Source: Sphingomonas sp.
GTDB lineage: Bacteria; Pseudomonadota; Alphaproteobacteria; Sphingomonadales; Sphingomonadaceae
Direction of reading: 5' to 3'
DNA length: 64,000 bases
Assembly: GCF_013812825.1 (NCBI RefSeq)
Contig: NZ_JACCSU010000027.1
Coordinates: forward strand, 35,329-99,328
Shown here in pieces: positions 51,041-60,289 of this stretch. The notes under the pieces were generated by a model. It was not told the origin of the DNA, made no database searches, and saw only the letters and a list, made by a program, of their open reading frames with translations. Each line of letters begins with the position of its first letter. Positions within the stretch are counted from its first letter, which is position 1. The translations under genes and the position numbers were made by a program.

Positions 51041-53415
51041 TGGCGGATTTCCTGCTCGAACTGCTGTCCGAGGAGATCCCGGCGCGGATGCAGGCGCGGG
51101 CGCGGGGCGATCTCGCGAAGATGTTTGCCGGGGAGCTGGAGAAAGCCGGGCTCGAGACCGGCGCGATCGACGTCCATTCGACTCCTCGGCGGCTGGTCCT
51201 GATCGCCCGCGACGTCGCCGCGCAAACCGCGGCGGCGCGCGAGGAGATCAAGGGACCCAAAGCGTCCGCGCCGCCGGCTGCGCTCGACGGATTCTTGCGC
51301 AAGACGGGCCTGGCGCGCGAGCAGCTCGAGGAGCGCGACGGAGTTCTGTTCGCGGTCATCGACCGGCCCGGGCGACCGGCCGCCGCGGTGATCGGCGACG
51401 CGCTCGGTCGCATCCTTGCTGATTTCCCGTGGCCAAAATCGATGCGCTGGGGCGGCGGATCGGAACGCTGGGTTCGGCCGCTGCACGGCATCGTCGCGCT
51501 TCTGGGCGAAGACATCGTTCCGTTCGAGATCGGCGGAATTGCCAGCGGCGCGACCACGCTGGGCCACCGATTTCATCATCCGGGCCCGATCACCATCGGC
51601 GGCGCCGGCGACTATGCCGAGAAATTGCGCGCCTGCCACGTGATCGTCGACCAGGACGAGCGCGAGCGGCTGATCCGCGAGGGCGCCGACAAAGCGGCGG
51701 CCGATGCCGGACTGAAATTGCTCGCCGACGAGGGGCTGGTGGTCGAGAACGCCGGACTGACCGAGTGGCCGGTGCCGCTGCTCGGCCGCTTCGACTCCGA
51801 ATATCTCGACGTGCCGCGCGAGGTGATCGTGCTCACGATGCGCACCAACCAGAAATATTTCGCCTGCACCGATGACGGCGGGGCGCTCGCGCCGGCGTTC
51901 GTGTGCATCGCCAACATCGACGCCAATGACGGCGGCGCGGCGATCGTCGAGGGCAACCGCCGCGTGCTCGCCGCGCGCCTCGCCGACGCGCGTTTCTTCT
52001 GGGAGCAGGATTTGAAGGTGCCGCTCGAGGAGCAGGCGAAGAAGCTCGACCAGATCGTCTTCCACGAGAAGCTCGGCACTCTCGCCGACAAGGTCGAACG
52101 GGTCGCGAAGCTGGCGAGGTGGCTGGTCGAGGAGGGGGTGGTCAAAGGCGCCGACGCGGAGCAAGTCCAACGCGCCGCGCGCCTCGCCAAGGCCGACCTC
52201 GTCACCGGGATGGTCGGCGAATTTCCTGAGCTGCAGGGCGTGATCGGCGGATATCTGGCGCGCGCGCAGGGCGAGCCCGATTCGATCGCCGACGCCGTCC
52301 GCGACCATTACAAGCCGGTCGGGCAGGGCGAGGAAATGCCAACCTCGCCGGTGACGGTGGCGGTCGCGCTGGCCGATAAGCTGGACAGCGTTTTTCTGTT
52401 CCCGTCCGCGGGGATGATGCCAACTGGATCAAGCGATCCCTACGCGATTCGACGGGTTACGATCGCGGTAATACGGTTGCTCATAGCCAACGATGTTCGC
52501 CTGCCGCTTCGAGCCGCGCTCCGCGTTTGGTACGATCTATTGGCCGAGATGTGCGTCACTGATTCCGAAGGCGTTGAATACGTAGGGGTGCTGCGGCGAT
52601 ACCACGAAGTAGTCGAGAACGATTTCGCTTACACGGTGCAAAGATATCAACCGAAAGGACTTCCGTCGAATGAGTGGGAGGAACTCACTCTCGCTTTCGT
52701 AAATTCATCTGATATCGAGTATCACAAGACCTTCGGGCTCGATGCTAATGACGAAGCGCCATTTTACTATCACGAATTCAATTCTCCCGCGGACATTATC
52801 AAAGCGGTTTGGAGTTTCCTCGCCGACCGCCTCAAGGTGCAGCAGCGCGAGGCAGGGGTTCGGCACGATTTGATCGACGCGGTGTTCGCGCTTGGTGGGG
52901 AGGATGACCTGGTGCGGTTGCTGGCTCGGGTGAAAGCCCTTCAGGAATTCGTCGCGACCCCGGAAGGCGCCGACCTGCTGGTCGCCTACAAGCGCGCGGC
53001 CAACATCCTCAAGCGCGAGAACTGGACCGCTCCGCAGGTCATGAGCTCAGCCGCCGAGCAGGGCATCCCGCAGACCGGCGAGGAGGACCCGCTGGTGCTG
53101 GTCGAGGAGCCGGGGATGGCCGAGGCGATCGCCGAGATGGCGTCGGGCAGCGCCGGAGCGGACCTGCCGCAAGAGCAGGCGCTGGTGGCGGCGCTCGACA
53201 AGGCCGAGCCCGAGGCGACGGCGGCGGTCGAGGCCGAGGATTTCACGCGCGCGATGGCGGCCCTGGCGCGGCTGCGCGGGCCGATCGACGAGTTCTTCGA
53301 CCATGTGACGGTCAACGATCCCGACCCGGCGACGCGCGAGCGGCGCTTGAACCTGCTGCTGCGGTTTCGCGACGCGGTTCACCGGGTCGCCGACTTCTCG
53401 AAGATCGAAGGCTAG
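51040..53415 (+). CDS. glyS: Glycyl-tRNA synthetase beta subunit with an atypical internal segment
   Basis: Beta subunit of GlyRS, needed for tRNA binding. 791 residues: [70 protein letters not shown], and near the end WSFLADRLKVQQREAGVRHDLIDAVFALGGEDDL. Between about residues 453 and 590 (bases 52400-52810) the sequence is AT-richer and uses different codons. It has VFLFPSAGMMPTGSSDPYAIRR in place of the usual [21 protein letters not shown], and about 80 extra residues before FLADRLKV. The frame is open, so the protein may still work. Confidence 0.93.
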   Translation: MADFLLELLSEEIPARMQARARGDLAKMFAGELEKAGLETGAIDVHSTPRRLVLIARDVAAQTAAAREEIKGPKASAPPAALDGFLRKTGLAREQLEERDGVLFAVIDRPGRPAAAVIGDALGRILADFPWPKSMRWGGGSERWVRPLHGIVALLGEDIVPFEIGGIASGATTLGHRFHHPGPITIGGAGDYAEKLRACHVIVDQDERERLIREGADKAAADAGLKLLADEGLVVENAGLTEWPVPLLGRFDSEYLDVPREVIVLTMRTNQKYFACTDDGGALAPAFVCIANIDANDGGAAIVEGNRRVLAARLADARFFWEQDLKVPLEEQAKKLDQIVFHEKLGTLADKVERVAKLARWLVEEGVVKGADAEQVQRAARLAKADLVTGMVGEFPELQGVIGGYLARAQGEPDSIADAVRDHYKPVGQGEEMPTSPVTVAVALADKLDSVFLFPSAGMMPTGSSDPYAIRRVTIAVIRLLIANDVRLPLRAALRVWYDLLAEMCVTDSEGVEYVGVLRRYHEVVENDFAYTVQRYQPKGLPSNEWEELTLAFVNSSDIEYHKTFGLDANDEAPFYYHEFNSPADIIKAVWSFLADRLKVQQREAGVRHDLIDAVFALGGEDDLVRLLARVKALQEFVATPEGADLLVAYKRAANILKRENWTAPQVMSSAAEQGIPQTGEEDPLVLVEEPGMAEAIAEMASGSAGADLPQEQALVAALDKAEPEATAAVEAEDFTRAMAALARLRGPIDEFFDHVTVNDPDPATRERRLNLLLRFRDAVHRVADFSKIEG

Positions 53416-53711
53416 GCCCGGCGGTCGTCGTCGGGACGGCGGTCGGCATCGTCGCGCACCCCGTCGCCGTCGCGGTCCCGGATTCGGTCGCCGCGAGTCG
53501 AATCCTGGTCGCGCCATTCCCTCTCGCGGGTTTCCCACCGAGCGCGGTCGTCGCGAAGCTCATGCTCGATCGCCTCGCGGCGCGCCGATTCCTCGCGGTA
53601 GCGGGCTTTCCACTTGCGGCGTCCGCCGGCCGTCAGGAAGGCGCCGATCAGCAGCCCGAGGATGAAGACCAGCGCGACAATGACCCATTGGTCCGAGGTG
53701 AAACCGACCAT
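53412..53711 (-). CDS. Small single-pass membrane protein with charged coiled-coil tail
   Basis: 99 residues from ATG 53711. One N-terminal membrane helix (WVIVALVFILGLLIGAFLTAG), then basic and acidic helical sequence (RRKWKARYREESARREAIEHELRDDRARWETREREWRDQDS) and a final RDRDGDGVRDDADRRPDDDRR. The layout is similar to YhcB/ZapG-type proteins, but I cannot assign the family. It overlaps the glyS stop by 4 bases, convergent. Confidence 0.6.
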   Translation of the reverse strand: MVGFTSDQWVIVALVFILGLLIGAFLTAGGRRKWKARYREESARREAIEHELRDDRARWETREREWRDQDSTRGDRIRDRDGDGVRDDADRRPDDDRRA

Positions 53712-53786
53712 CTTTCCGCTCCCCTTGTTCAAGACACCCGGGGATACAGCGCTCAAGCCGGCGCTAGCGTTCCACTGCCGTTGAAA

Positions 53787-54776
53787 TCAGGCGTTGATGA
53801 GATTGTCGCTGATCGAGCAGGCTGCCGGGCCGAGGATGACGATGAACAGCGTCGGCAGGATGAACAGGATCAGCGGAATGGTCATGATCGCCGGCAGGCG
53901 CGCTGCCTTTTCCTCGGCGCGCATCATGCGCTCGTTGCGGAACTCGGCCGACAGCACGCGCAAAGCCGACGCCAGCGGAGTGCCGTACTTCTCGGTCTGA
54001 ATCATGGTCGTGACGACGCCTCGGACCGCCTCGAGGTCGACCCGGTTCGCGAGGTTCTCGAAGGCCTGGCGGCGCTCGTTGAGGAAGCCCAATTCGATCG
54101 CGGTCAGTCCGAACTCGTCGCCGAGCTCCGGATAGGCCTTGCCGAGCTCCTTGGCGACGCGGGCGAAGGCGGCGTCGACGGTGAGGCCGGCCTCGGCGCA
54201 GATGACCAGCAGGTCGAGCGCGTCGGGGAGGCCCTTGCGAACCGCGTGGCTGCGCTTGGTGACCTTGTTCTTGAGCCACACGTCGGGCGCCTTGTACGCT
54301 CCGACAAGGGTCGCCGCGACGGTGCCATAGCGGCGCCACCACGACCATTCCGGGAAATAGTCGAAGGCGTAGATCATCAGCACGGCGGTGACCCCGAGCA
54401 CGACGGGAAGCACGAAGCGCGCGAAGATGATGAAAAAGGCGAGTTCCTTGGTGCGGATGCCGGCCTGCATCAGCTTGAGCTGCGTTTTCTTGAGCTGGTC
54501 GTCCTGGATCATCTTGAAGCTGGTCAGGATCGACCGGACTCGGTCCGCGGCCTCGTTGCGGTTGGTGAGCTTCTTGCGCTTGTTGGTCGAGGCGACGATG
54601 CCGGCTTTCAACTGCTCGCGACGGTCGTTGAGCGCCTTGATCCGGCGCGCCATCGGGTCGCGGACGGTGGTCGCCGCATAGATTGCGATCAGCACGGCGA
54701 AGGTCGCGACGGCGCTGAGCATCGTCGCGATCCAGATGACGTCGAAACCGAGAAGGTTGGGGCCTGCCGCCTGCAT
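53787..54776 (-). CDS. tadC: Tad pilus assembly inner-membrane protein TadC
   Basis: 329 residues from ATG 54776. A type II secretion F (GspF-like) membrane protein: N-terminal helix LLGFDVIWIATMLSAVATFAVLIAIYAATT, central GLPDALDLLVICAEAGLTVDAAFARVAKEL, LGFLNERRQAFENLANRVDLEAVRGVVTTMIQTEKYGTPLASALRVLSAEFR and the C-terminal helix IMTIPLILFILPTLFIVILGP. Forms the inner-membrane platform with TadB. Last gene of the cpa operon. Confidence 0.93.
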   Translation of the reverse strand: MQAAGPNLLGFDVIWIATMLSAVATFAVLIAIYAATTVRDPMARRIKALNDRREQLKAGIVASTNKRKKLTNRNEAADRVRSILTSFKMIQDDQLKKTQLKLMQAGIRTKELAFFIIFARFVLPVVLGVTAVLMIYAFDYFPEWSWWRRYGTVAATLVGAYKAPDVWLKNKVTKRSHAVRKGLPDALDLLVICAEAGLTVDAAFARVAKELGKAYPELGDEFGLTAIELGFLNERRQAFENLANRVDLEAVRGVVTTMIQTEKYGTPLASALRVLSAEFRNERMMRAEEKAARLPAIMTIPLILFILPTLFIVILGPAACSISDNLINA

Positions 54777-54792
54777 TGCTATCGATTCCCCA

Positions 54793-55761
54793 CTAGATCT
54801 CGAAGTTGACCATCTTGGCCATGATGAAGCCGCCGATGCCCATCCACACCATTCCGCCAAGGCCGGCGACGATCAGCCGCTCGTCGGTGAAAAAGCCGCC
54901 CATGTAGTTCGGGTTGATGAACCACACCATCGTGAAGACCACGAACGGAAGCGAGCCGACGATGTAGGCCGAGGCCTTCGACTCGGCGCTCATCGCGCGG
55001 ATCTTGAGCTTCATCTGCGCGCGCTTGCGAAGCACGTCGGCAAGATTGGACAGGGTCTCGGCGAGGTTGCCGCCGGTTTCCCGCTGGATCGCCAAGGTGA
55101 TGACGAAAAACTGGAACTCGGCTGTGCCCAGGCGGTCGGCGGTTTCCTGGAGCGCGACCTCCATGGTGCGGCCGATCTTCATCTTGTCGGCGACGGCCCG
55201 GAACTCGAGTCCGACCGGCCCCTGGATTTCGGCGGCGACGATGCCAAGCGTCTCGGTGATCGGAAGGCCCGAGCGCAGGCCGCGGACCATCAGCTCGATC
55301 GCGTCGGGAAAGTTGGAATTGAACTTGTTGATGCGCCGCTTGATCAGCTTGCCGACGAAGAAATACGGCCCGCCGAGGCCGAAGAACAGGCCGGCGAACA
55401 GCGCCAGCAGGATCGGCGCGCCGCGCATCATCAAAGCGGCGGCGATGAACACTCCGATGCCGAGCGAAATCAGGCCGTATTTGGCCAGGGTGATGTCCTT
55501 GCCGGTCATCTCGAGCCGGCGGCGAAGCAGCGCCGGCTTGGGGATCAGCGTCGAGGCGAGGCTTTCGATGCGCGTCGCGCGCTGAGCGAACAGCTTGCGG
55601 ATCTGCGCCTGCGCATGCCCGGCGATGACGTCGCCGTGGCGTTCACGGATCATCTCGACGCGCCGCTTGAGCGTCTTCGAGGCCGATGGCCCGCGATACG
55701 CCTTGGCGATCAGCAGCAGAGCCGCGCCGGCCACAACGAAGAACGTCACCATGAAAAACAT
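54793..55761 (-). CDS. tadB: Tad pilus assembly inner-membrane protein TadB
   Basis: 322 residues, a GspF-domain protein: YGLISLGIGVFIAAALMM, NSNFPDAIELMVRGLRSGLPITETLGIVAAEIQGPVGLEFRAVADKMKIGRTMEVALQETADRLGTAEFQFFVITLAIQRETGGNLAETLSNLADVLRKR, with C-terminal helices. 16 bases before tadC. Upstream it is preceded directly by cpaE rather than by the expected cpaF ATPase. Confidence 0.94.
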   Translation of the reverse strand: MFFMVTFFVVAGAALLLIAKAYRGPSASKTLKRRVEMIRERHGDVIAGHAQAQIRKLFAQRATRIESLASTLIPKPALLRRRLEMTGKDITLAKYGLISLGIGVFIAAALMMRGAPILLALFAGLFFGLGGPYFFVGKLIKRRINKFNSNFPDAIELMVRGLRSGLPITETLGIVAAEIQGPVGLEFRAVADKMKIGRTMEVALQETADRLGTAEFQFFVITLAIQRETGGNLAETLSNLADVLRKRAQMKLKIRAMSAESKASAYIVGSLPFVVFTMVWFINPNYMGGFFTDERLIVAGLGGMVWMGIGGFIMAKMVNFEI

Positions 55762-55786
55762 TCGTCAGTCCCTTCGGAGCGGCAGG

Positions 55787-55805
55787 GCGGGGGTTGGCCC
55801 CCCGC
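55787..55805. other. G/C hairpin between cpaE and tadB
   Basis: GCGGGGG-TTGGC-CCCCCGC, a 7-bp stem in the 61-base gap where cpaF/tadA would normally be encoded. No U-run, so it is not a classic terminator; it could stabilise or mark a processing point. Confidence 0.45.
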
Positions 55806-55822
55806 ACTTGCCGCCGTTCGCT

Positions 55823-57088
55823 TCAGGCCGCTTTGGCCTTCGGCTTGGCCAGCATCGACTTCAGATTGTCGACCAGCGACCTGGCGCCGACCATCGCTTT
55901 TGAATCGCCGGCTCCTTCCTCGGTCGCATGGCTGAGGACCATGTTGGCCAGCGTGTTGAACGGCGCCGCCATCTTGCCGCCCGCGACCTCGGCCATCGGC
56001 TTGCCGAGCTTGGCGGATTGCGCGGCCAGTTTGCCGTCGCTCGGAAAGACGATGTCCACCGGCCGCTCGATCGACTGCTCGAAGTCCTTGCGGCTGATCT
56101 CCAGCGCTCCGCCCGAGGGCACGCCGTTGGCGACGACGATGACCTTGGTCTGGGGAGCGTTCGACTTCAGCCAGGCGAGGATCCGGATCGTGTCGCGGGT
56201 CGCGGCCAGGGTCAGCTCCGACACGACGACCGCAACGTGCGCGTCGTGGACCATGTGCGGATACTGGATCAGCATGTGCCGCGGCAGGTCGATCACCGTC
56301 GATTCAAACGCGTTGCGCATTTCCTCCTGAAGCTGGAAGAAAGCGGTTCCGTCCGTGACCAGCGGCTGGTGGATCGGCGCTTCGGCCGACAGCACCGAAA
56401 GCCGCTCGTTGGCACGGACCATGGCGCGCTCGATGAACAAACCGTCGATCCGGCTGGGATTCTCGATCGCGTCGGTGAGGCCGCGGCCGGGCTCGAGGTC
56501 GAGCGCCAGGGCGCCGGTGCCGAAATGGATGTCGAGGTCGAGCAGCGCGGTCGAGCGGTGAGCGCGCTCGCCGAGCAGCCAGGCCAGCGAGGTCGCGATC
56601 GTCGATGCCCCGACTCCGCCGCGAACTCCGACCACGGCGGTCATCACGTGCGGCTTGTCGGCATGGGCCTCGCCGCGAGGTCCCGAGATGATCTGCTGGG
56701 CATGGGCGAACGTGTCGCGCAGCTGGTCGACGGTGAACGGCTTGAGCAGATAGTCGTGGATGCCGCTCGCGACGAGGTCGCGATAGAGGCGCACATCGTT
56801 GACCTGACCGGTGGCGATGACGATCGTGCCGGGTTCGCAGACTTCGGCGAGCGCGTTGATGTCGTTCAAGGGATCGGCCGATTCCGCCAGGTCCACGAAC
56901 AGGATGTTCGGGCTTGCCGAGATCGACAGCGACTGCACTGCGTTGCGCAGGCCCCCCTTGTTGACCTTCTCCGGCGACCAGCCGTGCTCGACCGCGACCG
57001 GCCGAAGCATGTCGGCGGTGGCATCGTCGCAAACGAAAGCCGTGAATGGATCGCGCAGACCCGCGCGTGCCTGGAACGGAGCGTTCAT
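55823..57088 (-). CDS. cpaE: Pilus localisation ATPase CpaE/TadZ
   Basis: 421 residues. An N-terminal receiver-like domain (FTAFVCDDATADMLRPVAVEHGW...ILFVDLAESADPLNDINALAEVCEPGTIVIATGQVNDVRLYRDLVASGIHDYLLKPF) and a MinD/ParA-type ATPase with a deviant Walker A (VRGGVGASTIATSLAWLL) and DLDIHFGTGALALDLEPGRGL. CpaE positions the pilus machine at the pole in Caulobacter. Confidence 0.94.
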   Translation of the reverse strand: MNAPFQARAGLRDPFTAFVCDDATADMLRPVAVEHGWSPEKVNKGGLRNAVQSLSISASPNILFVDLAESADPLNDINALAEVCEPGTIVIATGQVNDVRLYRDLVASGIHDYLLKPFTVDQLRDTFAHAQQIISGPRGEAHADKPHVMTAVVGVRGGVGASTIATSLAWLLGERAHRSTALLDLDIHFGTGALALDLEPGRGLTDAIENPSRIDGLFIERAMVRANERLSVLSAEAPIHQPLVTDGTAFFQLQEEMRNAFESTVIDLPRHMLIQYPHMVHDAHVAVVVSELTLAATRDTIRILAWLKSNAPQTKVIVVANGVPSGGALEISRKDFEQSIERPVDIVFPSDGKLAAQSAKLGKPMAEVAGGKMAAPFNTLANMVLSHATEEGAGDSKAMVGARSLVDNLKSMLAKPKAKAA

Positions 57089-57091
57089 CGC

Positions 57092-57721
57092 CTAGTCGCC
57101 CTTCTTTGTGGTGTTGATGTCCTGGAGACCCTTGGTGCCGGTCGGCTCTGCCTTGCGGTAGACGCCGATCGCCTTCGAGGACGTCAGAGAGTCGCCGAGT
57201 CCGGTGCCCTCGCGCCCGTGGACCAGGTCCTGCGGGTTGGCGACCATCGCGGCGAGGTTGGAGTTCACCGCGCAGCCGAACGTCGACATATTGCGGTTCT
57301 GATGATTGGGTTGCGCCGGAAGGCTCCAATTGGGGCAGTAGGGGACGCTTGCGCGCATCCGGCTGACGATCACCCGAACCGACCCGGGAACGACCGCACC
57401 GGTCGTGACTGGAGCGCCCGGAGCGACCATCAGGCCGTAAGCACCGGCAACCTGGGCAACGTCGGCTCGAGCCTCGTACGGCCCGTCCACATAGATCGAA
57501 TCGCCGTAGCCGAGGCCGAGGCCGCCGAACCAGGAGTTGAGCCGGGCCGCCTCGCCGGGAGCCAACTGGCCGCCGGGAGCCGACGCGTCGAACACATAAT
57601 CGGCGCGGGAGACGACCGGCACGTTGACCGCGGCGACGCCCCGGTCGGGCAGGTCGTACGGCGTATGGCTGCAACCGGCGAGCAGCGCCGCGGCAAGCAA
57701 CAGTGCGGATTTCGAGGCCAT
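57092..57721 (-). CDS. cpaD: Pilus assembly lipoprotein CpaD
   Basis: 209 residues from ATG 57721, preceded by AGGAAGGA. A lipobox LLAGC (SALLLAAALLAGCSHTPYDLPDRG) and the CpaD family features NSWFGGLGLGYGDSI and NMSTFGCAVNSNLAAMVANPQDLVHGREG. It helps the secretin reach or function in the outer membrane. Three bases separate it from cpaE. Confidence 0.9.
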   Translation of the reverse strand: MASKSALLLAAALLAGCSHTPYDLPDRGVAAVNVPVVSRADYVFDASAPGGQLAPGEAARLNSWFGGLGLGYGDSIYVDGPYEARADVAQVAGAYGLMVAPGAPVTTGAVVPGSVRVIVSRMRASVPYCPNWSLPAQPNHQNRNMSTFGCAVNSNLAAMVANPQDLVHGREGTGLGDSLTSSKAIGVYRKAEPTGTKGLQDINTTKKGD

Positions 57722-57750
57722 CGTGGCATCCTTCCTGATCAACTGGCGGG

Positions 57751-59184
57751 TCACAGCTTGAACCCCGGAGCAGCAGCGGCGCCGCCGGCGACGGGCGCCG
57801 GCGTGACCACACGGCGGCCACGGCTCGGGCCGACGAAGTTCTGGCCCTGGAGGACCTGCTGGACGTCGCTCGGAGCGCGATAGCCCTCGGTCGGAAGGGC
57901 GAGCTGCCCCGAGACCGGCCGGACCAGATACGGCGTGACGATGATCACCAGCTCGGTTTCCGAGCGGCGAAATGACGTCGACCGGAACAGCGCGCCGAGG
58001 ATCGGCAGATCGCCGAGGAAAGGCGCTTTCTCGATGACGTTGGTGTTGGCGTTGCGAAGCAAGCCGGCGAGCATGAAGCTCTGGCCCGAGCCGAGCTCGA
58101 CGGTCGTTTCGGCGCGGCGCGTCGTCAGCGCCGGCACGTCGAAGCCGTTGAGCTTGATCGAGCCTTCGGTCGAAAGTTCGCTGACTTCCGGCCGAACGCG
58201 CATCGAGATGCGGCCGTCGGCAAGCACGATCGGAGTGAAGGCCAGACCGACTCCATATTGCTTATATTCGATCGCCACCGAGCCCAGCGACTGCGACACC
58301 GGGATCGGGAACTCGCCGCCGGCCAGGAAGCTCGCCGTCTCGCCGGACAAAGCCGTCAGGTTCGGTTCGGCGAGCGTGGTGACGAGACCATCGGTCTCGG
58401 CCAGGTTGAGGCGCGAGATGAGATCGAGTCCGAGGATGTTCTTCCTCAGGGCGAGGGTGGTTCCGATCAATCCGCGGATGATCGAGCCCGTTCCGTCCGT
58501 GGCCGGATCGCTCGTCTCGCCCACCTTGGGAAGGAAGATGCCATCCCCCTGCAAGATGTCGAAGTCGCCGGCACGGCCGAGCAGGTTGACGCCGATCTGC
58601 TTCATCAGCGAACGGTTGATCTCGGCGATTCGGACCTTGAGCGTGACCTGCAGCGGGGTCGCCGAACGCAGCCGGCTGACGACTTGCGTGCCTTCGCCGA
58701 CATAGGCCTGGACCAGCCGCTGTGCTTCCTCGACGTCGGTCGGCGAAGAGACGGTGCCGGTCAGCAGCACGAGATTGTTCATCGGCGTCGCCTGGATGCT
58801 GGCTTCGGGCATCGCCAGAAGGAGCATTTCGCCGACCGAGCTGATGTTGTTGCCGACCCGGACATTGGCCGCATAGACAACGCGCCCGTCCTTGCCAGTC
58901 GCGTAAACCGTGGTCTCGCCGCGGCCCTTGCCGAACACATAAAGCTGGTTCGCGGACCGCACCTGGACGTCGGCGATCGTGTCGTTGGCGACGAACACGT
59001 CGCTCATCGGCCCGGCCAGCCGGACAAGGGTGCCGGTGCCCTGGCTCAGGGTCAGTGTCTCCGACGGCGCAGCACTGTGCTGGGCGAGCGCGGGGACGGG
59101 TGCCGCAACCGTGCCGAGGCCGAGGGCCAGGGCAGCGAATGCGGTGCCGAGACGCGCTCGGCGAGTGGTTTTACGACTGGTCAT
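57751..59184 (-). CDS. cpaC: Outer-membrane secretin CpaC/RcpA
   Basis: 477 residues from ATG 59184 (signal LGTAFAALALGLGTVAAPVPALAQ). Pilus/BON-like N-domains (TLTLSQGTGTLVRLAGPMSDVFVANDTIADVQVRS...) lead to a secretin core with LVTTLAEPNLTALSGETASFLAGGEFPIPV, IALADGRISMRVRPEVSELS-like VLADGRISMRVRPEVSEL and RRAETTVELGSGQSFMLAGLL. It forms the pilus pore. The track start at 59268 is too long. Confidence 0.94.
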   Translation of the reverse strand: MTSRKTTRRARLGTAFAALALGLGTVAAPVPALAQHSAAPSETLTLSQGTGTLVRLAGPMSDVFVANDTIADVQVRSANQLYVFGKGRGETTVYATGKDGRVVYAANVRVGNNISSVGEMLLLAMPEASIQATPMNNLVLLTGTVSSPTDVEEAQRLVQAYVGEGTQVVSRLRSATPLQVTLKVRIAEINRSLMKQIGVNLLGRAGDFDILQGDGIFLPKVGETSDPATDGTGSIIRGLIGTTLALRKNILGLDLISRLNLAETDGLVTTLAEPNLTALSGETASFLAGGEFPIPVSQSLGSVAIEYKQYGVGLAFTPIVLADGRISMRVRPEVSELSTEGSIKLNGFDVPALTTRRAETTVELGSGQSFMLAGLLRNANTNVIEKAPFLGDLPILGALFRSTSFRRSETELVIIVTPYLVRPVSGQLALPTEGYRAPSDVQQVLQGQNFVGPSRGRRVVTPAPVAGGAAAAPGFKL

Positions 59185-59185
59185 T

Positions 59186-60244
59186 TTAGCGAACTCCCAC
59201 CGGAACGACGGTGACGGTATTGCCACGGGAAACGCGAACGACCGGACCGGTGTAGACCGGAGCGGCACCTGACGGGCCGGCCGGAGCCTGGTCGCTGCGC
59301 ATAGCCTTGGCGAAAGATGCGAGTGCGTCGTTGGGGCTATTCGAGCCCGCCGACGACGCGCGGCCGGGGACGGTGCGGCGCTGAAAGCGCGAGACGTCGC
59401 CCCCCGTGGTGTAGGTGGTGTTGGTGTCGATCGGCCGATTGGCGACCGCGAGCAGCAGGCGCCGCTCCTCGGCCGGGTTGGTGCCCTGGGGCAGCCGGAC
59501 CTCGCCCGAAGCGACCATGCGCTCGAGCTCGGCGGTGTTGTCGGCGATCGAGCGCAGCGACAGGGTCAAAGTGCCCATGCTCTGCGCGACCGCGATCTTC
59601 TCGGCGATGCGCGGAGTGGCCTCGAGAGTCACGTTGGAGAAGGTCTTGACCTCGGTCTTGCCGTCCTCGCCCTTGCTGTCGATGCGCTGATCGGTAGCGA
59701 GCACGCGCACGTTGCGAACGATCGTTTCGGAAACCTTGAGGGGCGGGCCGTCGCCGCCGCCGGCAACGAGCTGCGTCAGGACCATGTCGACCCGGTCGCC
59801 CGGGAAGACGAAGCCGGCGACACCGCTCGACACGTTGACCGGAACGGTGACCGCTCGCATGCCCGGGCCGAGCGCCGCGGCGAGGAAGCCGCGATCGTTC
59901 GGTCCGACCAGCGCGCCATGAGTCAGCGGCTGGCCGGCGGTGACCGGATGCCGGACCACGGTGCCGAGCAGCTTTTTCATGTCGGAGTCGGGCGAGCCCT
60001 CGGTGTAGTAAGCGCTCTGGATGAGCTCCTTGGGCCAAGGCTGATAGGCGAGGCTCTCGGCATCGATGATGGTGCCGACCGCAAGCGCCTTGCGGGCGAC
60101 CAGGACCTTGGGCCCAAGCGGAACCGCGGGCGCGGCCGAAGCCTGCTCCGCTCCAGCTCCGACAAACATGTTCTTGGCCATGACCGCGGTGACCACCGCA
60201 ATGACCAGCGCTCCAAACAGCAGCGCAATTTTCTTCACGTTCAT
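59186..60244 (-). CDS. cpaB: Pilus assembly protein CpaB/RcpC
   Basis: 352 residues. N-terminal membrane anchor (KKIALLFGALVIAVVTAVMAKNMF), then an SAF domain (VLVARKALAVGTIIDAESLAYQPWPKELI; GQPLTHGALV) and the RcpC signature AVTVPVNVSSGVAGFVFPGDRVDMVLTQ. C-terminal Ser/Asn/Ala-rich tail. It is thought to support the secretin. One base separates it from cpaC. Confidence 0.93.
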   Translation of the reverse strand: MNVKKIALLFGALVIAVVTAVMAKNMFVGAGAEQASAAPAVPLGPKVLVARKALAVGTIIDAESLAYQPWPKELIQSAYYTEGSPDSDMKKLLGTVVRHPVTAGQPLTHGALVGPNDRGFLAAALGPGMRAVTVPVNVSSGVAGFVFPGDRVDMVLTQLVAGGGDGPPLKVSETIVRNVRVLATDQRIDSKGEDGKTEVKTFSNVTLEATPRIAEKIAVAQSMGTLTLSLRSIADNTAELERMVASGEVRLPQGTNPAEERRLLLAVANRPIDTNTTYTTGGDVSRFQRRTVPGRASSAGSNSPNDALASFAKAMRSDQAPAGPSGAAPVYTGPVVRVSRGNTVTVVPVGVR

Positions 60245-60289
60245 GGCGTGATCGCCTCCCCTATCGGGCCCCGTCGAAGTGATGACACA

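Noticed and set aside
50953-52308. Minus ORF of 451 residues inside glyS.
   Set aside because: Shadow of glyS without a family match.
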